From positions 62,001 to 126,000 of the forward strand of contig JAQUIJ010000013.1 in assembly GCA_028683385.1 (NCBI GenBank): a DNA stretch of 64,000 nucleotides. The letters run 5' to 3'. Positions 16,383 to 23,473 of the stretch are shown piece by piece. This DNA is from Prolixibacteraceae bacterium. Its GTDB lineage: Bacteria > Bacteroidota > Bacteroidia > Bacteroidales > Prolixibacteraceae. A program made the position numbers and the translations under genes. The notes under the pieces are model-generated. The model was not told the origin of the DNA. It saw nothing but the letters and a program-made list of their open reading frames with translations, and did no database searches. How positions within the stretch are numbered: the first letter of the stretch is position 1; every line of letters begins with the position of its first letter.

Positions 16383-16913
16383 ATGACTGAAAATGACCTC
16401 CGATCGCTGATTCAATCGTGGGAGAATATCGCTCTGCTGGTGCGATATATTGCTGATTACCCTGAACATTTGGATATTCTTATGACCAAAGTTTTGGATG
16501 ATAGTCGACCCGAACATTGGCGCGCCGCTTGGATGGTTGATAAAATTCACGAACGGCATCCGGAACTTGTCGCCCCATATCTTCAGTCAATGACCGATTT
16601 TGTACTGACGACTAAAAATGCAGGTAAAAAGCGGCATCTGTTGAAACTGATCAGTCTCAACGATATTCAGGAGGAAAACCTGGCTTTGTTATTAAATTAC
16701 TGCATCGAAGTATTCACCAATACGACAGAACCTGTTGCCGTCCGTGTTCATGCGATGCAAATACTGTTCAACATTGCTCAAAAAGAACCCGAATTTTCAG
16801 GAGAGCTGATCGAATTGATTGAGAACGAAATTGAACTTCATGGCTCAGCCGGATTATTTTCGAGAGGGAAAAAGTTGTTGAAAAAATTATATCAAAGCAG
16901 AAATCAAGTTTGA
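16383..16913 (+). CDS. HEAT-like helical hypothetical protein
   Basis: A 176-residue protein from the ATG at 16383; an in-frame TTG at 16374 is less likely. It is almost entirely helical with repeated hydrophobic pairs: LLVRYIADYPEHLDILMTKV, HWRAAWMVDKIHERHPELV, VRVHAMQILFNIAQKEPEF. This spacing is consistent with HEAT-like repeats. Similar short proteins in Bacteroidota are sometimes labelled adenylosuccinate lyase without supporting motifs; no such motif is seen here. The SRPEHWRAAWMVD segment looks like the conserved core. Function unknown. A hairpin terminator follows 21 bases after the stop. Confidence 0.65.
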   Translation: MTENDLRSLIQSWENIALLVRYIADYPEHLDILMTKVLDDSRPEHWRAAWMVDKIHERHPELVAPYLQSMTDFVLTTKNAGKKRHLLKLISLNDIQEENLALLLNYCIEVFTNTTEPVAVRVHAMQILFNIAQKEPEFSGELIELIENEIELHGSAGLFSRGKKLLKKLYQSRNQV

Positions 16914-16934
16914 AACCTAAAATTCAAGATAAAA

Positions 16935-16974
16935 GAAGACTGAATAATCTGGGATGATGATTCAGCCTTCTTTT
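16935..16974. terminator. Bidirectional terminator between the HEAT-like gene and rhaD
   Basis: GAAGACTGAAT at 16935-16945 pairs with ATTCAGCCTTC at 16960-16970 (one G-T wobble). T-rich tails lie on both strands. It serves the plus-strand gene and the convergent aldolase gene. Confidence 0.7.
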
Positions 16975-16992
16975 ACAGATGGAAACATGCGG

Positions 16993-17814
16993 CTATTTCT
17001 TCAGGAAAGCTTCTTTTAATTCCAACAATTGCTCGTCGTTCAAACCTTCAGGTTCGTTGCCCGATTGCATAGCCATAAACCAGATTTGTGCCGATTTCGA
17101 AAGAATGTCGATCATATCAAAAGCATCAGAAACTGTTTCGCCAATTGCAAACGCACCATGCTTTTCCCAAATCACAACTTCGTGTCCATTTTTAAACCCT
17201 TCGATGGTTGCATCAGCAATTTTGTGGCTTCCGGGTAAAATATAAGGTACCATAAATACGCCACGTGGTACAAATACAAAGGCTTCGGGGTGCATTCCCC
17301 ACAAAGTTTTGTTCAGCATTTCTGCCGTCTGGAATCGTGGAATCTGTGTCATGGCAACCAGTTCGTTTGGATGAGTATGAACCACTGACTTGTTTTTCGA
17401 ACCGGTGCTAACCAGTAGATTATGAACAGCCAAATGAGTTGGCAATTCGGAAGTTGGCCTGAAATTATACAGGTTGCGCTTTTTCATGGAGATGATGTGG
17501 TAGGCATTCCCCTTTTTGTTCATTTTGATGATACAGGCATTATTCATCGGATTGATTGCCAGATCGCGCATGCGCTTGCCGGTTCCGGTCACAAAAAAAT
17601 AAAGGTTTGCCAGGGCATCGTAACTTCTTTCCAGTTGAAACATGGGGTAGTGCTCCAACTCAAATTCGCTGTCGCCCATCATTTCAGATAAATTTACCGA
17701 GATATTACCGGCATTACGTTCAGCCCAACCCTTTTGCCAAAGATAATTTGCCAAACCTGCCACCTCAGTGATGGTCTTTGCAATTTTTTTGTTTTCCTGA
17801 AAAAATTCTTTCAT
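16993..17814 (-). CDS. rhaD: Rhamnulose-1-phosphate aldolase (class II, zinc)
   Basis: A 273-residue protein, almost the length of the E. coli enzyme (274). Family hallmarks: KGWAERNAGNISV at 28-40, catalytic Glu in TSELPTH (Glu123), the zinc pair in VVHTHPNELV (His146, His148) and a third histidine in WEKHG. It cleaves L-rhamnulose 1-phosphate to DHAP and L-lactaldehyde in the cytoplasm. No rhamnose isomerase, kinase or transporter is adjacent, so it stands apart from the rest of the pathway here. A related class II sugar-phosphate aldolase specificity cannot be excluded. Confidence 0.85.
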   Translation of the reverse strand: MKEFFQENKKIAKTITEVAGLANYLWQKGWAERNAGNISVNLSEMMGDSEFELEHYPMFQLERSYDALANLYFFVTGTGKRMRDLAINPMNNACIIKMNKKGNAYHIISMKKRNLYNFRPTSELPTHLAVHNLLVSTGSKNKSVVHTHPNELVAMTQIPRFQTAEMLNKTLWGMHPEAFVFVPRGVFMVPYILPGSHKIADATIEGFKNGHEVVIWEKHGAFAIGETVSDAFDMIDILSKSAQIWFMAMQSGNEPEGLNDEQLLELKEAFLKK

Positions 17815-17897
17815 CTCTTTTGTCTTTACTGATGTGTCACAAATTATTTTCTATCTGAGAATTATTTCCAAATTCCCCGATGTTGACTATGTTTTTG

Positions 17898-17905
17898 CAA
17901 AAGTA
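17898..17905 (-). promoter_or_regulatory. Candidate -7 box for rhaD
   Basis: The minus strand reads TACTTTTG (TAnnTTTG). Initiation near 17892 gives a leader of about 78 bases before the rhaD ATG at 17814. No convincing -33 element. Confidence 0.45.
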
Positions 17906-18111
17906 CAGGGAATACATGCACTTTGAGCCTGTTCGTCAAATGTATTCCATATAATATTAACAATCAATTTATACACCGTACAAAATGACAAACTCCTGAA
18001 AGTTAAAGGATAATGAAGGCAAAACCTTTTTTGTATTTCGGATGTATAAATAAACATCGCAGACAGAACGAAAAATTATACACAAAACAGAGGTCAAAAA
18101 AATAATTTTTA

Positions 18112-18119
18112 TATTTTTG
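18112..18119 (+). promoter_or_regulatory. Candidate -7 box for the tRNA-Gln genes
   Basis: TATTTTTG, a perfect TAnnTTTG match, lies 31 bases before the first tRNA-Gln gene. The short hairpin-like GTCTTTAAAGAAAAGAC sits between the box and the tRNA. Confidence 0.55.
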
Positions 18120-18150
18120 CACCGTCTTTAAAGAAAAGACGACGAAGGAT

Positions 18151-18223
18151 TGACCCATGGTGTAATTGGCAACACAACTGATTTTGGTTCAGTAGAGTCT
18201 AAGTTCGAGCCTTAGTGGGTCAA
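18151..18223 (+). tRNA. tRNA-Gln (anticodon TTG)
   Basis: Acceptor TGACCCA (18151-18157) pairs with TGGGTCA (18216-18222). D-arm GGTGTAATTGGCAACAC and T-loop GTTCGAGCC are normal. Anticodon stem CTGA/TCAG encloses loop TTTTGGT with anticodon TTG. Discriminator A at 18223; CCA is not encoded. First of a tandem pair 59 bases apart. Confidence 0.95.
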
Positions 18224-18282
18224 CTAATTAAACAAATAATTGAAGCCTAGGCATCTGATTATTTGTTTTACTTATTAAAAAT

Positions 18283-18355
18283 TGTCCTGTGGTGTAATTG
18301 GCAACACGTCTGATTCTGGATCAGAAGAGTTCAGGTTCGAGACCTGACAGGACAA
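18283..18355 (+). tRNA. tRNA-Gln (anticodon CTG)
   Basis: Acceptor TGTCCTG (18283-18289) pairs with CAGGACA (18348-18354). The D-arm is identical to that of the upstream tRNA-Gln. Anticodon stem TCTGA/TCAGA encloses loop TTCTGGA with anticodon CTG. Discriminator A; CCA not encoded. Both glutamine tRNAs probably form one transcript ending at the hairpin at 18373. Confidence 0.95.
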
Positions 18356-18372
18356 CAAACGAAGCCTTCAAG

Positions 18373-18410
18373 CCGCTATAATACAAGATATTATGGCGGT
18401 TTTTATTTTT
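18373..18410 (+). terminator. Terminator of the tRNA-Gln transcript
   Basis: CCGCTATAATA (18373-18383) pairs with TATTATGGCGG (18389-18399) through one G-T wobble, with loop CAAGA. It is followed by TTTTTATTTTT. Confidence 0.85.
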
Positions 18411-18596
18411 CAAGAAGACAGATTGTGTAATAGATTATTTATAACTAATCTTAGATTCCAATTGATCCCATTTAAACGGGTCAGTTCTGAATTTCAATTA
18501 TAATTTGAAGTTTTGAATCGGATATACAGTCCCCATACCCCCAAAACCAACTTATTTCTTAAATTCGAATCTTCATTTACTTTCTAATGTTTATCT

Positions 18597-20000
18597 ATGA
18601 ATAATCAAAGGAATTTGGTCCGAACACTTGGCCTGGGATATGTCATCATTTTCGTAGTTGCAAACATAATTGGTTCCGGAGTATATAAAAAAATTGCTCC
18701 AATGGCAGCCGAGCTTCATTCTTCAATCTGGATACTAATGGCATGGATTGTTGGAGGAGTTATTACGCTGTTCGGAGCATTGAGTAATGCAGAAGTTGCA
18801 GGATTACTGGCCGATACCGGTGGTGAATTTGTTTATCTAAAGAAAATTTACAACCGGTTTTTTTCATTTTTATACGGCTGGTCGTTGTTTACGATCATTC
18901 AAACTGCAACCATCTCTTCATTAGCATATGTTTTTGCCCAATCACTAAACAGCATCATTCCTATACCTCAGATTTTCTCCTCGCTACAACATTTTAGTGT
19001 AGGAGATATTTTCTTCCCTTTTCAGGATTTTGGAATTAAACTGACTGCCATTCTGCTGATTCTACTTTTAACATTCCTCAACATCTCAGGATTAAAAAGT
19101 GGTGCAGGAACCAGTAAAGCCATACTGTTGCTAGTGTTTTCGGGTCTTTTCATGATCGTTTTCTTTGGCTTAACTCATATAACTGCCACACCTGAAAGTT
19201 TTTTAGATATCAAAGACTTGACCAGCGGAACAGTTACACTCTCCTCCTTTTTCACAGCCATGCTGGCTGCTTTCTGGGCATATCAGGGATGGGTTTCAGT
19301 CGGATTTATCGGCGGAGAGGTTAAAGATGCAAAAAGAAATATCCCCAAAGGAATCGTGATCGGCGTTTTGGTGGTGATCTTTATTTATCTGTTGGTCAAT
19401 GTGACCTATCTTTCACTTCTTTCCATTCCTCAACTGGAACAAATTCACGCGGCAGGCAATCAAATTGCTGCCGTTGAGGCAGTCAGGAGTTTCTGGGGAA
19501 CTAGCGGTGTATTTTTTATTTCGATGTTGATATTGCTTACTACGCTGGGTTGTACCAATGCCAGTATCCTCACAGGCGCCCGCCCCTATTACGCCATGTC
19601 GCGCGAACGGCTTTTCTTTACAGGCATTGGAAAATTGAACAAGAACAATGTTCCGGGCAACTCACTTTTGTGGCAAGGATTGTGGGCTTCGGCACTGGTA
19701 TTATCCGGAACTTTTGATCAGTTGACTGACATGGTAATTTTTGCGGTCTTTATTTTTTATGGAGCTACAACACTGGGAGTCTTTATCTTGCGTCGCAAAA
19801 TGCCTGATGCACACCGACCCTACAAAGTTTGGGGATATCCGGTCGTACCGGCAATCTTCATTCTCTTTTGCATCGGCCTAATTTTCAATACTATTGCGAC
19901 AAGGCCGCGCGAAGCAATTATAGGCATGATTCTTATTTTAACTGGAATCCCGGTTTATTTCTTTCTGCGTAAAAAATATTCGAATACCGAGGATGAATAG
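18597..20000 (+). CDS. APC-superfamily amino-acid permease
   Basis: A 467-residue, very hydrophobic protein with about 12 membrane spans. The first span has the APC signature VANIIGSGVYKKIAPMA, where the unwound GSGVY stretch binds the substrate's amino and carboxyl groups. Further family features are FGALSNAEVAGLLADTGGEFVYLKKIY, AFWAYQGWVSVGFIGGEVKDAKRNIPKG and GARPYYAMSRERLFF. This arrangement is closest to the LAT/basic-residue exchanger branch. It moves amino acids across the inner membrane; the substrate cannot be read from sequence. It converges on the O-methyltransferase gene with only 4 bases between stops. Confidence 0.9.
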   Translation: MNNQRNLVRTLGLGYVIIFVVANIIGSGVYKKIAPMAAELHSSIWILMAWIVGGVITLFGALSNAEVAGLLADTGGEFVYLKKIYNRFFSFLYGWSLFTIIQTATISSLAYVFAQSLNSIIPIPQIFSSLQHFSVGDIFFPFQDFGIKLTAILLILLLTFLNISGLKSGAGTSKAILLLVFSGLFMIVFFGLTHITATPESFLDIKDLTSGTVTLSSFFTAMLAAFWAYQGWVSVGFIGGEVKDAKRNIPKGIVIGVLVVIFIYLLVNVTYLSLLSIPQLEQIHAAGNQIAAVEAVRSFWGTSGVFFISMLILLTTLGCTNASILTGARPYYAMSRERLFFTGIGKLNKNNVPGNSLLWQGLWASALVLSGTFDQLTDMVIFAVFIFYGATTLGVFILRRKMPDAHRPYKVWGYPVVPAIFILFCIGLIFNTIATRPREAIIGMILILTGIPVYFFLRKKYSNTEDE

Positions 20001-20004
20001 CTTT

Positions 20005-20652
20005 CTACTGTTCTGAAACCTTTTGCACAACCATAATTCCGTCCCTCACCGGAAGAATTACATTTGTGACCCGCGAATCGTTTTGAACAAGATCGTTAAA
20101 ATCAAGAATTCCGCGGGTTTGTTCTTCGTTTGCAGCTTCCGGATCGACCACTTTGCCATCCCAAAGGATGTTATCTGCCAGAATAAAGCCACCAACCGGA
20201 ACATGATCGAAAATAATGTTGTAATAGTCGCAATATTCGCGTTTGTCGGCATCAATAAACACCAGATCGAACGACTGACCAATTGAAGGAATGATCTCAC
20301 GGGCATCGCCTATGTGTTGAAAAATGCGATCCGCCATTCCTGATTTCAAGAAATATTTTTGTGCTATTTTTTCCAGTTCGTCGTCAATCTCGATGGTATG
20401 CAATTGGCCGCCTTCAGATAATCCCTTTGCCAGACACAGGGCCGAGTAACCGGTAAAAGTTCCAACTTCAAGAATACATTTGGGTTTAATCATGCAACTG
20501 ATCATACTCAATATCTGACCCTGCAAATGTCCCGAAAGCATCCTGGAGCGTAGCACTTTCAGATGAGTTTCGCGGTCAAGTTCGTTCAGGAAATCTTCTT
20601 CAGGAGAAATGTGATTAATTATATATTGGTCGAGCAAAACGTGATCGGTCAT
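20005..20652 (-). CDS. Class I SAM-dependent O-methyltransferase (CCoAOMT-like)
   Basis: A 215-residue protein with the methyltransferase Rossmann fold. SAM-binding motif I is ILEVGTFTGYSALCLAKGL (about 62-80). Acidic motif II is HTIEIDDE. The metal/catalytic region is FDLVFIDADKREYCDYYN (about 130-147), then GGFILADNILWDG. This is the layout of metal-dependent O-methyltransferases related to caffeoyl-CoA O-methyltransferase. Its natural acceptor in this organism is unknown. It starts one base after the stop of the M16 peptidase gene, so the two are translationally close and probably one operon. Confidence 0.9.
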   Translation of the reverse strand: MTDHVLLDQYIINHISPEEDFLNELDRETHLKVLRSRMLSGHLQGQILSMISCMIKPKCILEVGTFTGYSALCLAKGLSEGGQLHTIEIDDELEKIAQKYFLKSGMADRIFQHIGDAREIIPSIGQSFDLVFIDADKREYCDYYNIIFDHVPVGGFILADNILWDGKVVDPEAANEEQTRGILDFNDLVQNDSRVTNVILPVRDGIMVVQKVSEQ

Positions 20653-20653
20653 T

Positions 20654-21871
20654 TTACTGGTAAATTAGCACGCTATTTTGCGATTCGTTAAATATTTCGT
20701 TGGCGATTTCCATGATCTCGCTGCTTTCGATAGCCTCAATCTTTTTAAAGATGACTTCAATCGGATCGACCTGGTTAAAAAACAACATGCTTTTCCCAAT
20801 CGAAAGCATCAAATCTTCCCGATTCTCGGTCGAAATAGCCAATTGTCCGATTAACTGTTTCTTGGCGCGGCTCAACTGTACTATTCCCATCGGCGTTTCT
20901 TTCATTTTACGCAATTCCTTGTTTACCAACCACTGCGCCTGGTCCAAATTCTCTTTATCGGTGCCAAAATACACACTAAACTCGCCCGTATCGAAATATC
21001 CGGTATAGCTCGATTCCACATTGTATGCCATTCCGTTGCGCTCACGTAAAACCATATTCAGTCGCGAGTTCATCGATTGGCCGCCTAAAATATTGTTCAG
21101 CAAAACCATTGGCATTCGTTTCGGACTGTAAATGTCGGGGGCGATATTTCCTACGATGCAATGAGCCTGAAATGTATCCTTTTGTACGATACGTGTTTCC
21201 GGAAGGTAGTTATACACATTTGTCCGTATTTTATTTCTCGGTTTCTCCGGAATTGGACCAAAATATTTTTCAGCTAAACGAATAAATTTGGTCATCGAAA
21301 TATTACCCACCGAGCTCAAAACGATTTGGTCGGTATGGTAATTCTCATCCATGAACTTCAAAATACTTTCTTTATTGAACGTTTTTATCAGCTCGGGAGT
21401 ACCCAGAATATTGCGTGCAATGGGATGCCCATCAAACAAAATTTCTTCAAATTCATCGAAAATCAATTCTGAAGGACTGTCTTTGTACGAATTAATTTCT
21501 TCGATTACCACCTCTTTTTCGCGTTCCAGTTCTTTGGCCGGGAAAGTGCTATTGATCAGGATATCGCTGATCAACTCCATCGAACGCTGATAATACTCAC
21601 TTAGGAAAGTAGCATATACGGCAGTTTCTTCTTTTGTAGTATAGGCATTTAGCTCCCCACCTACATCTTCAATGCGATTAAGAATATGAAAAGCTTTGCG
21701 ATTTTGAGTACCTTTAAAAATCACGTGCTCAATAAAATGAGCGATGCCTTGTTCGTCTGCTTCTTCATCTCTCGATCCGGTATTAATCAGCACACCAAAA
21801 TGTGAAACTGGCGAATTGACCTCTTGATGGATAATCCGGATTCCATTCTTTAAAACGAATGTTTGCATCAT
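20654..21871 (-). CDS. M16-family zinc peptidase (insulinase/processing peptidase type)
   Basis: The real start is most likely the ATG at 21871 (or 21868); an open frame continues upstream to 21961 without family similarity. The 405-residue protein starts MMQTFVLKNGIRIIHQE, a classic M16 first strand. The inverted zinc motif HFIEH is at residues 45-49, with ELNAYTTKEETAVYATFLSEYY and the downstream Glu region following. The second M16 domain (about 200-400) has the R/Y pair region NSRLNMVLRERNGMAYNVESSY. It is a single-chain cytoplasmic peptidase, as it lacks a signal peptide. Operon with the O-methyltransferase. Confidence 0.92.
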   Translation of the reverse strand: MMQTFVLKNGIRIIHQEVNSPVSHFGVLINTGSRDEEADEQGIAHFIEHVIFKGTQNRKAFHILNRIEDVGGELNAYTTKEETAVYATFLSEYYQRSMELISDILINSTFPAKELEREKEVVIEEINSYKDSPSELIFDEFEEILFDGHPIARNILGTPELIKTFNKESILKFMDENYHTDQIVLSSVGNISMTKFIRLAEKYFGPIPEKPRNKIRTNVYNYLPETRIVQKDTFQAHCIVGNIAPDIYSPKRMPMVLLNNILGGQSMNSRLNMVLRERNGMAYNVESSYTGYFDTGEFSVYFGTDKENLDQAQWLVNKELRKMKETPMGIVQLSRAKKQLIGQLAISTENREDLMLSIGKSMLFFNQVDPIEVIFKKIEAIESSEIMEIANEIFNESQNSVLIYQ

Positions 21872-21902
21872 TTTCCTGAAAAGTGTAAAAAAAATTGGTT
21901 TG

Positions 21903-21910
21903 CAAAAGTA
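21903..21910 (-). promoter_or_regulatory. Candidate -7 box for the M16 gene
   Basis: The minus strand reads TACTTTTG. Initiation near 21897 gives a leader of about 26 bases to the ATG at 21871, which supports that start over the longer frame. Confidence 0.5.
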
Positions 21911-22107
21911 TGAAATAGCTATGACTTCAGTATGAATTAATTGCATATTTATTTCAATCATATCGATTCCATGCGCCGATGTGATTATAAACAGGGAAGT
22001 GGTGTTGCGGAAATTCTAAGGATATTTTTTCAGAAGTACAATTACATGAAAAAGAAACGGTTCGGCAGCTCATGCAAAAAAAAATGCCGGAGATGAATTC
22101 TTTTTTT

Positions 22108-22137
22108 TTTGTAGTTTAAATATTTGGTCTATATTTG
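22108..22137 (+). promoter_or_regulatory. Promoter of tRNA-Phe
   Basis: -33 element TTTG (22108-22111) and -7 element TATATTTG (22130-22137) are separated by 18 bases, near the Bacteroidota spacing. The tRNA starts 76 bases downstream of the box. Confidence 0.65.
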
Positions 22138-22213
22138 CAACCCGAAAGCGAAACGGAAATGCCAAAAGCAAAAACGAAAAGCTTCAAAAAAAAGTCCGCA
22201 CCGGACTCAAAAT

Positions 22214-22286
22214 GGTGCCATAGCTCAGTTGGTAGAGCAATGGACTGAAAATCCATGTGTCCCCGGTTCGATTCCTGGTGGCACCA
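22214..22286 (+). tRNA. tRNA-Phe (anticodon GAA)
   Basis: Acceptor GGTGCCA (22214-22220) pairs with TGGCACC (22279-22285). D-arm GCTCAGTTGGTAGAGC, anticodon stem ATGGA/TCCAT with loop CTGAAAA (anticodon GAA), and T-arm with loop GTTCGATTC are all normal. Discriminator A at 22286; CCA not encoded. Confidence 0.97.
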
Positions 22287-22287
22287 C

Positions 22288-22320
22288 AAAGGGAAGCAAA
22301 TTGCTTCCCTTTGTTTTTTA
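22288..22320. terminator. Terminator shared by tRNA-Phe and queG
   Basis: AAAGGGAAGCAA pairs with the following TTGCTTCCCTTT to form a long GC-containing stem with a tight loop, then GTTTTTTA. On the minus strand the A-rich start gives a T tract for queG, whose stop codon is at 22321. Confidence 0.85.
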
Positions 22321-23253
22321 TTATTCCTCCAAAAATTTCAAATTTCGCTTTAACCCTTCAAATCGGGTTCGCTTTACTGCCGAGTTCCTGAACAACTCAT
22401 TAAAGAACGGCTTGTCCATTCCACTCCACTCCTCTTTGGTTAGATTCATTAATTTCAGGTCGGGCGAAAAAGCCGGTTCCTGGTGAGCTTCGGATTTCAA
22501 ATTCCAGGGACAAACATCCTGGCAGATGTCGCAGCCAAATACCCGATTTTCGAACTTACCGGTTAATGCCTGATCAATTTCGCCGCAATTTTCAATCGTT
22601 TGGTATGAAATGCAGCGACGGGCATCCAAAACAAAAGGCGCAACCAAAGCCTGCGTTGGACAGGCATCCAGACAGCGCGTACAATTTCCACAATGATTCC
22701 GGACAATTTTGTCACCGACTGGTAATTCCAAATCAACAATCAGTTCACCGATAAAAAAGAAACTGCCATGTTCCGGAGAAATTAGGTTCGTATTTTTGCC
22801 AATCCAGCCCAAGCCTGCACGAGCAGCCCAGGCACGATCCAAAACCGGTGCCGAATCGACAAAACACCGTCCTCCGCAGGGAGCAATCTCCAACTGGATA
22901 AATTGCAGCAATTCTCCGAGCTTATCTTTCATCACAAAATGATAATCGGTGCCATAAGCATATTTCGAAAGTACGGGAGCTTCAGGATCAATCTGTTTTT
23001 CAGATGGAAAATAATTAAGCAAAACAGAAACCACCGAACGGGCATTATCGACTAAAAGTCCCGGATCGAGCCGTTTTTCCAAGTGATTGGCCATGTATGC
23101 CATTTCGCCATTCATCTCCTCCTGAAGCCAATTCAACAACCGATCTTTTTCCTCAGACAAAAATCGGACTTCCGAAATTCCACAATCTAAAAACCCAAGT
23201 TCTATGGCCTTTTCTTTTATTCGAACTGATGCGTTTTCGTTTGTCTTTTCCAT
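22321..23253 (-). CDS. queG: Epoxyqueuosine reductase
   Basis: A 310-residue protein with two 4Fe-4S motifs near the C-terminal third: HCGNCTRCLDACPTQAL and FGCDICQDVCPWN. The N-terminal cobalamin-binding DUF1730-type region includes VDNARSVVSVLLNYFP, SKYAYGTDYHFVMKDKL and the catalytic-site segment VDSAPVLDRAWAARAGLGWIGKN. The enzyme reduces epoxyqueuosine to queuosine in tRNA, the last step in queuosine synthesis, using cobalamin. It sits beside tRNA-Phe but is not linked to it in function: queuosine occurs in Asn, Asp, His and Tyr tRNAs. Divergent from the TonB receptor operon. Confidence 0.95.
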   Translation of the reverse strand: MEKTNENASVRIKEKAIELGFLDCGISEVRFLSEEKDRLLNWLQEEMNGEMAYMANHLEKRLDPGLLVDNARSVVSVLLNYFPSEKQIDPEAPVLSKYAYGTDYHFVMKDKLGELLQFIQLEIAPCGGRCFVDSAPVLDRAWAARAGLGWIGKNTNLISPEHGSFFFIGELIVDLELPVGDKIVRNHCGNCTRCLDACPTQALVAPFVLDARRCISYQTIENCGEIDQALTGKFENRVFGCDICQDVCPWNLKSEAHQEPAFSPDLKLMNLTKEEWSGMDKPFFNELFRNSAVKRTRFEGLKRNLKFLEE

Positions 23254-23473
23254 CGGGTATTTTCTGAAATTAAAACTAGGCTATTTTATTTATGTTTCGG
23301 ATTTAACGTAAATCATACTTAAGTCAAACAAAAAAAATCAAAACTTACTAAGCTTAAGGATTAAACCTTTCTGTATGCTGTTTGTCAAAAACACAATATT
23401 AAAATGCCATTATCCCGCATAAATATATAAATTTACCAGACCATAAAAACTAAACAAACAGAAGCTCCAATCC

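Larger units (their letters stand above)
17815..18150. other. Gene-free stretch between rhaD and the tRNA-Gln pair
   Basis: An AT-rich 336-base region. It holds two candidate -7 boxes: one on the minus strand for rhaD (17898-17905) and one on the plus strand for the tRNA genes (18112-18119). I see no open reading frame with a plausible start, no repeat family shared with other gaps and no clear riboswitch fold. Confidence 0.5.
21872..22213. other. Intergenic region between the M16 gene and tRNA-Phe
   Basis: A 342-base AT-rich region. It holds the candidate M16 promoter (21903-21910, minus) and the tRNA-Phe promoter (22108-22137, plus). Frames running across it on either strand cover the tRNA and have no protein-like features. 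No repeat is recognised. Confidence 0.5.

Noticed and set aside
18411-18596. Possible third tRNA or tRNA remnant after the glutamine tRNAs
   Set aside because: A short GATCCC...GGGTC dyad is present at about 18464-18482, but no D-arm, anticodon arm or T-loop can be fitted.
22124-22486. Plus-strand open frame running across tRNA-Phe and into queG
   Set aside because: It overlaps a perfect tRNA gene, its terminator and the 3' end of queG in the opposite orientation. It has no family-like sequence.
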